Below are positions 34,930-44,660 of a stretch of DNA of 64,000 bases, in pieces (within the stretch, counting starts at the first letter, position 1; each line of letters opens with the position of its first letter). Origin of the DNA: Johnsonella ignava ATCC 51276 (GTDB lineage: Bacteria > Bacillota > Clostridia > Lachnospirales > Lachnospiraceae); assembly GCF_000235445.1 (NCBI RefSeq), contig NZ_JH378830.1:247892-311891 (forward strand), read 5' to 3'. Made by a program: the position numbers and the translations under genes. The notes under the pieces were generated by a model, which saw only the letters and a list, made by a program, of their open reading frames with translations, was not told the origin of the DNA and did no database searches.

Positions 34930-37587
34930 ATGAAGGAACTTGATAAAACTTACAGCTCCGGTATAGAAGAGCGTATATATAAAAAATGGCTTGATAAAAA
35001 TTATTTTCATGCTGATGTAAATACTGATAAGACCCCTTTCTGTATAGTAATGCCTCCGCCAAATATTACAGGACATCTGCATATGGGACATGCACTTGAC
35101 AATACAATGCAGGATATAATAATCAGGTATAAGAGGATGCAGGGGTTTGAAACTCTATGGCAGCCCGGTACCGATCATGCCGCTATAGCTACCGAGGTTA
35201 AGGTTATAGATAAGCTTAAGGCACAGGGCAAAGATAAAAATGCCATAGGCAGGGAGGCTTTTCTTAAGGAAGCATGGGACTGGAAAGAGGAGTACGGTTC
35301 AAAGATAATTAAACAGCTTCACAGATTAGGATGCTCGGCAGACTGGCAGAGAGAAAGGTTTACTATGGATGAGGGCTGTTCTGATGCAGTGCTCGAATTT
35401 TTTATAAGACTTTATGAAAAGGGGTATATATATAAAGGTTCAAGGATTATAAACTGGTGCCCTGTATGTAAAACCTCTATATCGGATGCAGAGGTACTTC
35501 ATGATGAAAGTGAGGGAAATTTCTGGTATATAAAGTATCCTGTCGCAGATATGGAAGGAGAATATGTTGAGATAGCGACTACAAGACCTGAAACTATGCT
35601 CGGAGACAGTGCGGTCGCAGTAAACCCGCATGATAAAAGATATTTACATCTTGTAGGCAAAATGCTTAGGCTGCCTTTAAGCGACAGAACTATACCGGTA
35701 ATTGCAGATGATTATGTGGATATGGAATTCGGTACAGGCTGTGTTAAGATAACGCCTGCACATGACCCGAATGATTTTGAAGTAGGTAAAAGACATAAAC
35801 TTGCTGAAATAAATATATTTAACGATGATGCCACTATAGATCTGCCGGGTTCAAAATATGACGGTATGGATAGATATATTGCAAGAAAGGAGATAGTAGC
35901 GGATCTTGAAAAAGCCGGTTTACTGGTTAAAGTAAAGCCTCACCTGCATAATGCAGGAACGCATGACAGATGTAAAACTGTGGTTGAGCCTATGATTAAA
36001 CCGCAGTGGTTTGTAAGAATGGATGAGCTTGCAAAACCTGCTATAAAGGTAATAGAGGACAACAAGCTTAAATTTGTTCCTGAGAGCTTTTCAAAAACCT
36101 ATCTCCACTGGCTTGAGAATATAAAGGACTGGTGTATATCAAGGCAGCTTTGGTGGGGACACAGAATACCGGCATATTATTGCAATGAATGTGGTAAAAT
36201 CACCGTTGCAAAAAAAGAACCCGAACAATGCAGCTGCTGCGGAAAAAAAGCCGGATTTATGCGTGATGAAGATACACTTGACACATGGTTTTCAAGTGCA
36301 TTATGGCCTTTTTCTACATTAGGCTGGCCTGATAAAACACCTGAATATGATTATTTTTATCCTACCGATGTACTTGTAACGGGTTATGATATAATATTTT
36401 TCTGGGTAGTAAGGATGGTATTTTCAGCACTTGATGAGACCGGAAAGGTTCCATTTGATACAGTGCTTATACATGGTCTTGTAAGGGATTCTCAGGGTAG
36501 AAAGATGAGCAAATCCTTAGGCAATGGTATAGATCCTCTTGAAGTTATAGACAAATATGGAGCCGATGCACTTAGAATGACACTTATTACAGGCAATGCC
36601 CCTGGAAATGATATGAGATTTTATTTTGAGAGGGTTGAAGCCAGCAGGAACTTTGCAAATAAGATATGGAATGCTTCAAGGTTTATAATGATGAATATGT
36701 CTCATATAGACACTGAGCATAAGATACCCGATACTCTTAAAACGGAGGATAAGTGGATACTTTCAAAAACTAATTCGTTAGTTAAAGAGGTAAGTGATAA
36801 TCTTGATAAATATGAGCTTGGTATAGCACTTGGAAAACTCTATGATTTTACATGGGAAGAGTTTTGCGACTGGTATATAGAGATGGTAAAGCCGAGACTT
36901 AGAGAAAGGGAAAAGGACAGCATTTCTGCAGATAGTGCTTTATGGACATTAAAAACCGTATTAAGCGATTTATTAAAACTTCTGCACCCGTTTATGCCTT
37001 TTGTAACTGAGGAGATCTTTTGTAATTTAAATAATTTAAGTGAAGATGAGAGTATAATGGTTTCCAAATGGCCTGTATATGATGAAAAGCTTAATTTTAA
37101 AACTGATGAGGCTTCAGTGGAGGTTTTAAAAGAGGCGGTAAGAAAAGTAAGAAATATAAGGGCTTCAAAAAATGTACCTGCTTCAAAAAAGACCGCTGTA
37201 TACATAGTATCTGATGATAATAAGCATTTAGATATATTTAAGGAGTCTGAAGGTATTTTTAAACACCTTGCATATGCAAGTGAGGTTGTACTTAAAAACA
37301 GTGCGGAAAACCTTGAAAAAGGATGTATCATGGCAGTGCTTGCAGGTATAAATATATATATGCCGCTTGCACAGCTTGTGGATATAGCTGAAGAAAAGCA
37401 AAGGCTTAAAAAAGAAGAGGGGAAGATTTTAAATGAGATACACAGGGCAGAGTCTATGCTTGTTAATGAAAAATTTACTTTAAAAGCCCCGGCAGCAAAG
37501 GTTGAAGAAGAAAAAGTTAAACTTGAAAAGTATAAAGGTATGCTTGGGCAGGTCAAGGAACAACTTGCTCAGCTTGAAAGTATTTAG
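34930..37587 (+). CDS. valS: Valyl-tRNA synthetase
   Basis: 885 residues, class I synthetase charging tRNA-Val. Nucleotide-binding HMGH (a HIGH variant) at 51-54 in PPPNITGHLHMGHAL; editing domain TTRPETMLGDSAVAVNP (about 215-235); a CxxC pair (YYCNECGKI and CSCCGKK), likely zinc-binding; catalytic KMSKS at about 525-529; and a C-terminal coiled-coil arm from about 820. Length is typical. No T-box leader fits in the 30-nt gap before it, so it appears to be driven from the upstream DUF operon rather than by tRNA sensing. Confidence 0.97.
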   Translation: MKELDKTYSSGIEERIYKKWLDKNYFHADVNTDKTPFCIVMPPPNITGHLHMGHALDNTMQDIIIRYKRMQGFETLWQPGTDHAAIATEVKVIDKLKAQGKDKNAIGREAFLKEAWDWKEEYGSKIIKQLHRLGCSADWQRERFTMDEGCSDAVLEFFIRLYEKGYIYKGSRIINWCPVCKTSISDAEVLHDESEGNFWYIKYPVADMEGEYVEIATTRPETMLGDSAVAVNPHDKRYLHLVGKMLRLPLSDRTIPVIADDYVDMEFGTGCVKITPAHDPNDFEVGKRHKLAEINIFNDDATIDLPGSKYDGMDRYIARKEIVADLEKAGLLVKVKPHLHNAGTHDRCKTVVEPMIKPQWFVRMDELAKPAIKVIEDNKLKFVPESFSKTYLHWLENIKDWCISRQLWWGHRIPAYYCNECGKITVAKKEPEQCSCCGKKAGFMRDEDTLDTWFSSALWPFSTLGWPDKTPEYDYFYPTDVLVTGYDIIFFWVVRMVFSALDETGKVPFDTVLIHGLVRDSQGRKMSKSLGNGIDPLEVIDKYGADALRMTLITGNAPGNDMRFYFERVEASRNFANKIWNASRFIMMNMSHIDTEHKIPDTLKTEDKWILSKTNSLVKEVSDNLDKYELGIALGKLYDFTWEEFCDWYIEMVKPRLREREKDSISADSALWTLKTVLSDLLKLLHPFMPFVTEEIFCNLNNLSEDESIMVSKWPVYDEKLNFKTDEASVEVLKEAVRKVRNIRASKNVPASKKTAVYIVSDDNKHLDIFKESEGIFKHLAYASEVVLKNSAENLEKGCIMAVLAGINIYMPLAQLVDIAEEKQRLKKEEGKILNEIHRAESMLVNEKFTLKAPAAKVEEEKVKLEKYKGMLGQVKEQLAQLESI

Positions 37588-37595
37588 GTGAGATT

Positions 37596-37742
37596 ATGAT
37601 AGATTTTGATGAAGAACTCAAGAGATTTATTCCGTCTCTTGAAATTTCGGAAGTTGAGGACAGTATTGTAAAAAATGATATAAACGATATAAATGATATT
37701 ATAATGGAATTGCTCAGAAAGCAGGCTAAGGAGCAGTATTAA
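37596..37742 (+). CDS. Small conserved-looking acidic protein (48 aa)
   Basis: ATG 37596 with TTAGGTGAG upstream, reading MIDFDEELKRFIPSLEISEVED and ending LLRKQAKEQY. It is 8 nt after valS, and its TAA overlaps the ATG of the next gene (TAATG). Tight packing, strong composition (acidic helix) and coupling say it is a real gene. No domain known; it could be an adapter for the TPR protein that follows. Confidence 0.6.
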   Translation: MIDFDEELKRFIPSLEISEVEDSIVKNDINDINDIIMELLRKQAKEQY

Positions 37743-39070
37743 TGGAGAAAAGCCGTTATATAAGATTATCTAACAGCTATTATAACCAAGGTCTTATTTA
37801 TGCAAAGCAGAGAGACCTTTCAGCCTGTATCTCATGTTTAAAAAAAGCATTGTATTTAAATAAAAATAATATAGATGCACGAAATCTGCTCGGTCTTGTA
37901 TATTATGAAATCGGTGAGGCGGCACAGGCACTTGTACAGTGGGTGATAAGTGTCAATTTAAAGCCTGATGACAATGTAGCTCAGAGATATATACGCAGCG
38001 TAAGGGATAAAAGCGGAGAGCTTGAAAAGGTGGCTGATGATATAAAAAAATACAATCAGGCACTTATGAATCTTAAAGCGGGTAATAGGGATCTTGCTAT
38101 AATGCTTCTTGCAAGAGTGGCAGATTTTGCTCCTAATTATATAAATGTGAATTTGCTTTTATCTCTGCTATATATAGACAATGAAGAATATTCAAATGCT
38201 GAAAGATATCTTAAAAATGTACTTGATGTTGACAGGTATAATAATGTTGCCAGAAACTATATGCAGGCAATAAAGGAAGCCACAGCTGTAAACAGAAAAA
38301 AGAAGCGAGAAAAAAAAAGATTAAAAAATACCTATTCACATAGGAGTATATCGGATGATGAGGTTATAATCCCTAAAGGATATAATGACAGCATAGGTTG
38401 GCAGACAGTTTTAAATATAGGAATAGGTCTGCTTATAGGTGCTGCGAGTATATTTTTTATATATATGCCTGCAGACAGGGCAAAAATGACCGATTCACAC
38501 AATAAGGAGCTTACGTTATTAGGTGAAAAGCTTAATGAATCCAATCTTAAAATAAATGATTTAACTAATTCCTCAGATGAGCTTAAAGCTGAGATTGACA
38601 GACTTAAAGAAAGTATGAATACGGTTGACGAGGAAACCGCCGATAAGATAGCACAATATCAGCTGCTTGCAGGTATGATAGATGCTTATAAGTCAGGAGA
38701 TTATACAAATGCCGCAAATTTATATGCAATGATAGATGCAGATAAACTTATTGATATAGATGACGGTTCCGGAGTTTCGGCAAAAGCGATTTATAATGAG
38801 GTTTCAGGTTATATGACTTCAGAGGGTGATTCACTGGTGATGAGTCTTGGAGACAGTGCGTATAATTCAAGAAATTATGAGCTGGCTATACAATATTATG
38901 ACAAGAGCCTTAAATTAAATCCTGCAAATTCAATGGCTTTATTTAAAAAGGCTCTTTCATATAAACAGCTTGGTGATGTACAAAATGCAAATGCTTTTTT
39001 TGAAGAAGTAATAGAAAAATATCCGAATTCGGAGGCGGCTTCATCGGCAAGACTTGAAAGAGGATATTGA
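37742..39070 (+). CDS. Membrane-spanning TPR protein
   Basis: 442 residues. N-terminal TPRs (about 8-180: YYNQGLIYAKQRDLSACISC, NLLGLVYYEIGEAAQALVQW, INVNLLLSLLYIDNEEYSNA) precede a basic stretch (NRKKKREKKRLKN) and one membrane helix (about 221-242). An extracytoplasmic coiled coil follows (about 252-300), then C-terminal TPRs (SLGDSAYNSRNYELAIQYYD). The basic stretch before the helix places the first TPR set inside and the second outside. The last gene of the valS cluster; a bidirectional terminator follows. Role unknown, but its layout suits an inside-outside scaffold. Confidence 0.75.
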   Translation: MEKSRYIRLSNSYYNQGLIYAKQRDLSACISCLKKALYLNKNNIDARNLLGLVYYEIGEAAQALVQWVISVNLKPDDNVAQRYIRSVRDKSGELEKVADDIKKYNQALMNLKAGNRDLAIMLLARVADFAPNYINVNLLLSLLYIDNEEYSNAERYLKNVLDVDRYNNVARNYMQAIKEATAVNRKKKREKKRLKNTYSHRSISDDEVIIPKGYNDSIGWQTVLNIGIGLLIGAASIFFIYMPADRAKMTDSHNKELTLLGEKLNESNLKINDLTNSSDELKAEIDRLKESMNTVDEETADKIAQYQLLAGMIDAYKSGDYTNAANLYAMIDADKLIDIDDGSGVSAKAIYNEVSGYMTSEGDSLVMSLGDSAYNSRNYELAIQYYDKSLKLNPANSMALFKKALSYKQLGDVQNANAFFEEVIEKYPNSEAASSARLERGY

Positions 39071-39150
39071 TTGTAGGGGCAAAATTGTAAAAATGTATGA
39101 TTGGGCTGCAGCTCATTCTTTTTTGAGATATATTCTCTGCTTTTCAGAAA

Positions 39151-39196
39151 AAAATCGGAAGCGAATCTATGTTTATTGATTCACTTCCGATTTTTA
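39151..39196. terminator. Bidirectional terminator
   Basis: AAAATCGGAAGCGAATC (39151-39167) pairs with GATTCACTTCCGATTTT (39178-39194) with one mismatch, A-rich on the left and T-rich on the right. It separates the rightward TPR gene from the leftward penicillin-binding protein gene. Confidence 0.85.
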
Positions 39197-39219
39197 GCGT
39201 TTTAGTAAAATCTTTATGA

Positions 39220-41883
39220 TTAATTACTTTGATATCCTGGACCTTTCGGTATAGTAGGAGCCACTGTAATATTTGAATTATCCCCGTCATCCGGTCCCGG
39301 AGTACTTGACACGCCGCTGTGTATACTGCATTTTCCGGGCCATGAAAAATAGGAATCATCTGTTTGAGATTTGCTTCCTTCCGGAGTTTTTATAATAACT
39401 CTTGATACTATACGAGGACAATACTGTGTAGGTCTTTGACGTGAATCCGCACAAACTTCAATGCTTACATGGTGATCGCAGGTTTCAGAAGGTGCGGTGC
39501 CTCTTGCAAAATACTCAGTATAAGTGGCATTGCCTCTAGGGTCGTATTCACATACTCCGGGTATAGCAAGCTTTCCTGATTTACGGCATATAGTAACTTC
39601 CTCAATATCGGCAGGTTTTGTAAATCCGGGATCCTCCTTACCCTCATGCACTCTGGTCATAATTTTTTTCCATATATCCTTATGGTATGAGGTTCCTCCG
39701 TTTGCTGAGCTTAACTCCTGGTTTTGATCAAAACCGCCCCATACTCCTGCCGTGTAGTATGGTGTAAAGCCTACAAACCATATATCTCTGTTACTTGTTG
39801 TAGTACCTGATTTACCGGCACAGCTCATATTGTCAAGATGGGCTCTGGTGCTTGTAGAATTTACGCTTACACCTCCTCTTGCGAATTTTTTGTTTCCGAC
39901 CATTGAACCTGCCATTGCATCCGTAAGCAGGAAAGCGGTACTCTCCTTGATTACACGTCTTGTTTCAGGATCACTTTTATATAGGATTTTTCCATTATGA
40001 TCAAGAATTTCAGTAAACATAATGGGTTTGGTATACAACCCTCCGTTTGCTATTGTGGCATAGGCGGCACTCATATCAAGGTTGCTTACACCTTTTGTAA
40101 GACCTCCAAGTGCAGTTGCGGCGTTAAAATCAGTATCTGTAAGACTGCTTATACCGAATTTCCTTGCATACTCAACTCCGAGGCTTGGAGTTACGGTTTC
40201 CATAAGTGTTCGTACAGCAACTATATTCATTGAATAAATTATACCGTCCCGTATACTTGAATATCCTAAAAATCCCTGTGATGAGTACCAGTTTTGAAAG
40301 GTCTTTGTACCTACGGTATAGGGTTCATCATAATAAACACTGCCAAGCGTTTTACCGCAGGCATCTATGGCAGGTGCAAATGATACAAGGACTTTAAATG
40401 AGGAACCGGGCTGTCTGTATATGTTGCTTGCACGGTTAAGTGTAAGCGAACCGGTTTTTTTGCCACGTCCACCGCTAAGTGCTTTGACATAGCCGGTTGA
40501 CTGCTCAATTAATACAAAAGATAATTGAGGTTCAAGTACAGCGTTAAATTTTTCTGCAATTACCTCATCACCCTCTTTTACAAGATAGGCTTTATAAGAA
40601 TCCACATCCGCTCTTGCAGCTTCTTCACTTGGGTAAAGTCCGTCAAAACCGTCTTTCAGGACATCTTTGTGGTAACTCCTTAGGGTTTCGGTTGAATAAT
40701 GTCTTGTTTCTCCATCAGCATGTTTTATTGATAGCCTTAAGTCTGCTGAAAATTTTGTAACAGGGTAGTTTTCCTGATTATTTACTTCTTCATCTACAAT
40801 AGCCTGAAGGTTGGGATCTTGAGTGGTTTTTATAGTAAGACCGCCGCCGTATATAAGATTATGTGCCTGAGTATTTGAATAACCGAGCTTACTTACAAGA
40901 GTTTCCTGCAGCTGTTCGACTAATTCGTCAGTAAAGTAGCTATATGTATTTATAGACTGTCTTGCAACAAGATCGACATTTTGTATTCTGTCATATACAT
41001 TATCATTTAATGCTTCTTCTTGCTGTTCTTTGGATATATAGCCCTGATCATACATATATTGAAGTATAATTTTTCTTCTTTTTTCATTGTTTTCTCTGCC
41101 TGATATAGGGTTAAACTTACTTGGATTTTTTGTTATTCCGGCAATTACTGTACATTCGGACAGTGTAAGATCTTTTACCTCCTTGTTGAAATATCTTCTT
41201 GCTGCAACCTTTACACCAAGGGTATTATTGCCTAAATTTATGGTGTTTAGGTAATTTGTCATAATGGTTTTTTTATCCATATTTTTTTCAAGTTCAAGGG
41301 CAAGATACTGTTCCTGAAGCTTTCTTTCAATTTTTGCACCTTTGCTCTTTTCACGTCCGCCGTTAAAAACATTATTTTTAATAAGCTGCTGGGTTATGGT
41401 AGAACCTCCGCCCAGTGATGATTTATTTGTTACGAGTCCTACAATTGCACGGATTATAGATCGGGTATCTATACCTTTATGCTTCCAGAACCTTTCATCC
41501 TCTATTGATACAAAGGCATTTACAAGATCAGCCGGCAGTTCGTCATAGACAGCTTCTTCACGGTTTGAACCTGCCATTATAAGTGTATCTGTAAGATTTC
41601 CTGCCGAATCATAGACATTTGTAGCAAAACCGAGAGGAACTATACTGTCTATATTTATCCTTGGAGTATTATGTATTATACCCATAAATACACCTGCACC
41701 TGCACCTGCCGCCATTACTACTATGGTAAGCAAAAGCATAAATATCATTTCACCGAGACTTAATATAAATTTATTTGCATATCTTTTACTTTTTGAGTAT
41801 GATTGTTTAAGACGTTTGTCAGTAGTCTTTCTGCCGTAATTCATATATTTACCAGCCTTTCTAAGTAAACTTGACTTTTGCAT
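39220..41883 (-). CDS. Class A penicillin-binding protein (glycosyltransferase-transpeptidase)
   Basis: 887 residues. A basic N-terminus precedes one membrane anchor (about 43-68, LGEMIFMLLLTIVVMAAGAGAG). The GT51 domain has EDERFWKHKGID and GGSTITQQLIKN (about 120-170). The transpeptidase domain has SSFK (in RQPGSSFKVLVSF), SMN and KSGT (in AGKSGTTTSN). The last 150 residues carry a Cys-containing surface domain (CRKSGKLAIPGVC, CDHHVSIEVC) and a Pro/Gly tail. It polymerises and crosslinks peptidoglycan. Called a PBP1A-type enzyme; which of the ponA/pbp paralogues it is cannot be told. Confidence 0.93.
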   Translation of the reverse strand: MQKSSLLRKAGKYMNYGRKTTDKRLKQSYSKSKRYANKFILSLGEMIFMLLLTIVVMAAGAGAGVFMGIIHNTPRINIDSIVPLGFATNVYDSAGNLTDTLIMAGSNREEAVYDELPADLVNAFVSIEDERFWKHKGIDTRSIIRAIVGLVTNKSSLGGGSTITQQLIKNNVFNGGREKSKGAKIERKLQEQYLALELEKNMDKKTIMTNYLNTINLGNNTLGVKVAARRYFNKEVKDLTLSECTVIAGITKNPSKFNPISGRENNEKRRKIILQYMYDQGYISKEQQEEALNDNVYDRIQNVDLVARQSINTYSYFTDELVEQLQETLVSKLGYSNTQAHNLIYGGGLTIKTTQDPNLQAIVDEEVNNQENYPVTKFSADLRLSIKHADGETRHYSTETLRSYHKDVLKDGFDGLYPSEEAARADVDSYKAYLVKEGDEVIAEKFNAVLEPQLSFVLIEQSTGYVKALSGGRGKKTGSLTLNRASNIYRQPGSSFKVLVSFAPAIDACGKTLGSVYYDEPYTVGTKTFQNWYSSQGFLGYSSIRDGIIYSMNIVAVRTLMETVTPSLGVEYARKFGISSLTDTDFNAATALGGLTKGVSNLDMSAAYATIANGGLYTKPIMFTEILDHNGKILYKSDPETRRVIKESTAFLLTDAMAGSMVGNKKFARGGVSVNSTSTRAHLDNMSCAGKSGTTTSNRDIWFVGFTPYYTAGVWGGFDQNQELSSANGGTSYHKDIWKKIMTRVHEGKEDPGFTKPADIEEVTICRKSGKLAIPGVCEYDPRGNATYTEYFARGTAPSETCDHHVSIEVCADSRQRPTQYCPRIVSRVIIKTPEGSKSQTDDSYFSWPGKCSIHSGVSSTPGPDDGDNSNITVAPTIPKGPGYQSN

Positions 41884-41975
41884 TATACCAAATATAAAAA
41901 AAAAGTGCTATACTGTAATAGTGAATGAAAGAAAGATTTATAGAAATATTTAATAAAACATAAGGAAGGAATTTT

Positions 41976-42659
41976 GTGAAGAAAAGCGGTCCTGATAAAA
42001 TCTTTGTCTGCTGCGGCAGCGGAAATGGTGAGATTATTGAAAAAAAATCACGTTTTATAGCAGCTGTAAGTCCTGCATATACACAGGCTGATGCAGAACA
42101 TTTTATAGAGGGTATAAAAAGAAAGTACCGTGATGCGAGGCATAATTGTTATGCATATATCACTGATGAGGGTAGGATATGTCGTTTTTCCGATGATGGA
42201 GAGCCTGCAAAAACTGCTGGTGCACCTATATATAATCTTATTGCTTCAGGAAATATTATAAATGTATGCGTAACCGTTACAAGATATTTCGGAGGCATAC
42301 TGCTTGGTACAGGTGGGCTTGTAAGAGCCTATACCGATGCTGCTGTTAAAGCGATTAAATCAAGTACTATACTTGAAAGGCATGAGGGTTTTATGTTTAA
42401 AATAGAAAGTGATTATGATTATTTCGGTAAAATGCAGCATACCGCTTTAAATCAGGGAATATATATATACGACGTGGAGTATACTGAAAATATAACCGTT
42501 ACTTTTATTGCAGAAGCTTCAAAAAAACAGGCATTTATAGACAGACTTGCAAATGAAAGCAGCGGACGCATACGGGTAATACTTGATGAAAAAAAGTTTT
42601 TTGTAGAAAAAGGAGGCAGTGCTGCAGAATTATATCCCTTATACAGGGGGGAGACTTAA
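41976..42659 (+). CDS. YigZ (UPF0029/IMPACT) family protein
   Basis: 227 residues. KKSRFIAAVSPAYTQADAEH, DARHNCYAYI, FSDDGEPAKTAGAPIYNLI and VCVTVTRYFGGILLGTGGLV are the family's conserved blocks (about 20-125), followed by the DUF1949-like C-terminal half. Start is GTG 41976 with AAGGAAGGA upstream. The family is linked to translation regulation in eukaryotes; bacterial function is unclear. It diverges from the penicillin-binding protein gene (gap 92 nt). Confidence 0.9.
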   Translation: MKKSGPDKIFVCCGSGNGEIIEKKSRFIAAVSPAYTQADAEHFIEGIKRKYRDARHNCYAYITDEGRICRFSDDGEPAKTAGAPIYNLIASGNIINVCVTVTRYFGGILLGTGGLVRAYTDAAVKAIKSSTILERHEGFMFKIESDYDYFGKMQHTALNQGIYIYDVEYTENITVTFIAEASKKQAFIDRLANESSGRIRVILDEKKFFVEKGGSAAELYPLYRGET

Positions 42660-42829
42660 TATAACTCTATTTCAGTGTATAGATGCATAAATATTTTGTT
42701 TAACACATATCATTTACGAAATTTAATACATATTGTTTTATAAATATTTTCTCAGAAATACTCTAAATACTTAAATGAACTGTATAATTATAAATATAAT
42801 ATTAAGTTTAATAAACATTTAACATGTTA

Positions 42830-42858
42830 TTGACCATGCTTTATATTTATTGTAAAAT
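42830..42858 (+). promoter_or_regulatory. Promoter of dapA-dapB
   Basis: TTGACC (42830-42835) and TAAAAT (42853-42858), spaced 17 bp. About 48 bp later comes the ATG of dapA. The preceding 170 nt show no lysine-riboswitch-like fold. Confidence 0.65.
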
Positions 42859-42906
42859 ATTTATATACTTTTTGCGGCAGAATTTTATAAAGCAGGAGGA
42901 AATTTT

Positions 42907-43797
42907 ATGCCAACAATTTTTGAGGGAGCAGGTGTGGCACTTATTACACCATTTTTGGAAGACGGGAGTGTGAATTATAAAAAGCTTGAGGAATTAATTG
43001 AAGAACAGATAAGTGAAGGAACAGATGCTATAATATCATGCGGAACCACGGGTGAAGTGTCAACGCTTACTCATGATGAACAACTTACAGTTATAAAAGA
43101 AACTATAAAAATAGTGGACAAAAGGGTTCCTGTAATAGCCGGGACCGGTTCAAACTGTACGAAAACAGCAGTAATGCTTTCGAAAAAAGCACAAAGTTAC
43201 GGTGCCGACGGGCTGTTGATAGTCTCTCCTTATTATAACAAGGCGACACAGGGCGGTCTTATAGCTCATTATACAAAGATAGCGGAAAATGTTGATATAC
43301 CGATACTTTTATACAATATACCCGGAAGAGCCGGCATTGCACTTGCACCTGAAACAATAGCATATCTTGTAAAGAATGTAAAAAATATAGTAGGGGTAAA
43401 GGAAGCCGGAGGAGATATATCGGTAACTGCGAAGATATTCAGGCTCTGCAGAGACACCGTTATAGATGTATACTCAGGAAATGATGACCAGAATGTCGCT
43501 ATTATGGCACTTGGAGGTAAGGGAGCGATTTCGGTGCTTAGTAATATTGCACCAAAAAAAACAAGCATCATGTGTCATGAAGCCATTGACGGCAATATAA
43601 AAGAGGCGGCAAGGCTTCAGCTTGAGGCACTTGATGTAATAAACAATCTGTTTATAGAGGTAAATCCTATACCTGTAAAGGCAGCCATGAATCTGTTAGG
43701 CAAGGAGGTGGGTAAACTCAGGCTTCCGCTTACCTATATGGAGAAAGAGCATCTTAGTATACTTGAAGAGTCTATGAAAGAATACGGATTGCTTTAA
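42907..43797 (+). CDS. dapA: 4-hydroxy-tetrahydrodipicolinate synthase
   Basis: 296 residues, typical length. It joins pyruvate with aspartate semialdehyde, the first committed step to diaminopimelate and lysine. CGTTGEVSTLTHDEQ (about 40-54), YYNKATQGGLIAHY and LYNIPGRAGIAL supply the substrate pocket and the Tyr of the catalytic triad. VGVKEAGGD carries the Schiff-base lysine (about 162). GCAGGAGG precedes ATG 42907. Followed by dapB after 31 nt, so the two steps are co-expressed. Confidence 0.96.
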   Translation: MPTIFEGAGVALITPFLEDGSVNYKKLEELIEEQISEGTDAIISCGTTGEVSTLTHDEQLTVIKETIKIVDKRVPVIAGTGSNCTKTAVMLSKKAQSYGADGLLIVSPYYNKATQGGLIAHYTKIAENVDIPILLYNIPGRAGIALAPETIAYLVKNVKNIVGVKEAGGDISVTAKIFRLCRDTVIDVYSGNDDQNVAIMALGGKGAISVLSNIAPKKTSIMCHEAIDGNIKEAARLQLEALDVINNLFIEVNPIPVKAAMNLLGKEVGKLRLPLTYMEKEHLSILEESMKEYGLL

Positions 43798-43828
43798 ATA
43801 TTTTAAATTAAGTGCTGATGAGGTTTTT

Positions 43829-44629
43829 ATGTTAAATATAGTATTATATGGCTGCAACGGGGCTATGGGCAGAGAAACCGGCAGTCTTATTTTTGAGGAA
43901 AAAGATGTATGCGTATGTGCCGGGGTTGACGGCATGATTAAAAAAGATCAGACTGCTATGCCCTATATGAATTATCCGGTATTTAAATCACTTTATGAGA
44001 TAGATAGCTGCATTATTGATAAGGCTGATGTAATTATTGATTTTTCAACTGCACAGGCGGCAGACAGCCTGCTTGATTTTGTTGAAAAAAAACACATTCC
44101 GCTTGTTATGTGTACTACCGGACTTAAGTCCCGGCAGTTAAAGAAAGTTGAAGATATTTCTTTAAGTTCTCCTATACTTCGTTCTGCAAATATGTCTCTT
44201 GGAATAAATCTTTTAACGAAACTTGTGGCTGAGGCTGCAAAAACATTGTATGATTCAGGCTTTGATATAGAAATTATTGAAAAACATCACAGGAGAAAAC
44301 TTGATGCACCTAGCGGTACGGCACTGCTGCTTGCGGATTCGATAGATGCTGAACTTAATAATAGACTTGGATATATATATGACAGAAGCGGCAGACATGA
44401 ACCCAGACATAATGATGAAATAGGTATAAGCTCTGTAAGGGGGGGAGGTATAGTTGGTGAACATGAGGTTATATTTGCAGGCATGGATGAGGTTGTATCA
44501 ATTAAACATACTGCATTTTCAAGACGGATATTTGCGCAGGGAGCATTAAAAGCGGCAATTTTTCTGCTTTCAAAATCAAATGGTCTTTACAGTATGAATG
44601 ATGTCATAAATTCTTCTTATAATGTGTAG
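43829..44629 (+). CDS. dapB: 4-hydroxy-tetrahydrodipicolinate reductase
   Basis: 266 residues. The N-terminal nucleotide-binding motif is LYGCNGAMGRETG (a GxxGxMG variant). The catalytic block EIIEKHHRRKLDAPSGTALLL (as EIIEKHH then KLDAPSGTA, about 149-170) is complete. It reduces the DapA product with NAD(P)H. Follows dapA with GATGAGG upstream. About 255 nt separates it from purC. Confidence 0.95.
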   Translation: MLNIVLYGCNGAMGRETGSLIFEEKDVCVCAGVDGMIKKDQTAMPYMNYPVFKSLYEIDSCIIDKADVIIDFSTAQAADSLLDFVEKKHIPLVMCTTGLKSRQLKKVEDISLSSPILRSANMSLGINLLTKLVAEAAKTLYDSGFDIEIIEKHHRRKLDAPSGTALLLADSIDAELNNRLGYIYDRSGRHEPRHNDEIGISSVRGGGIVGEHEVIFAGMDEVVSIKHTAFSRRIFAQGALKAAIFLLSKSNGLYSMNDVINSSYNV

Positions 44630-44660
44630 TATCAGGTATGAATATTTATATCCGGTTTTA

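Noticed and set aside
36840..37556. 238-residue minus-strand frame inside valS
   Set aside because: It lies wholly within a confident coding gene, has no ribosome site and shows the Ser/Phe-rich composition of an antisense shadow.
42660..42906. Lysine riboswitch ahead of dapA
   Set aside because: The 247-nt gap is very AT-rich, lacks the conserved lysine-aptamer strings and holds a plain promoter close to the gene.
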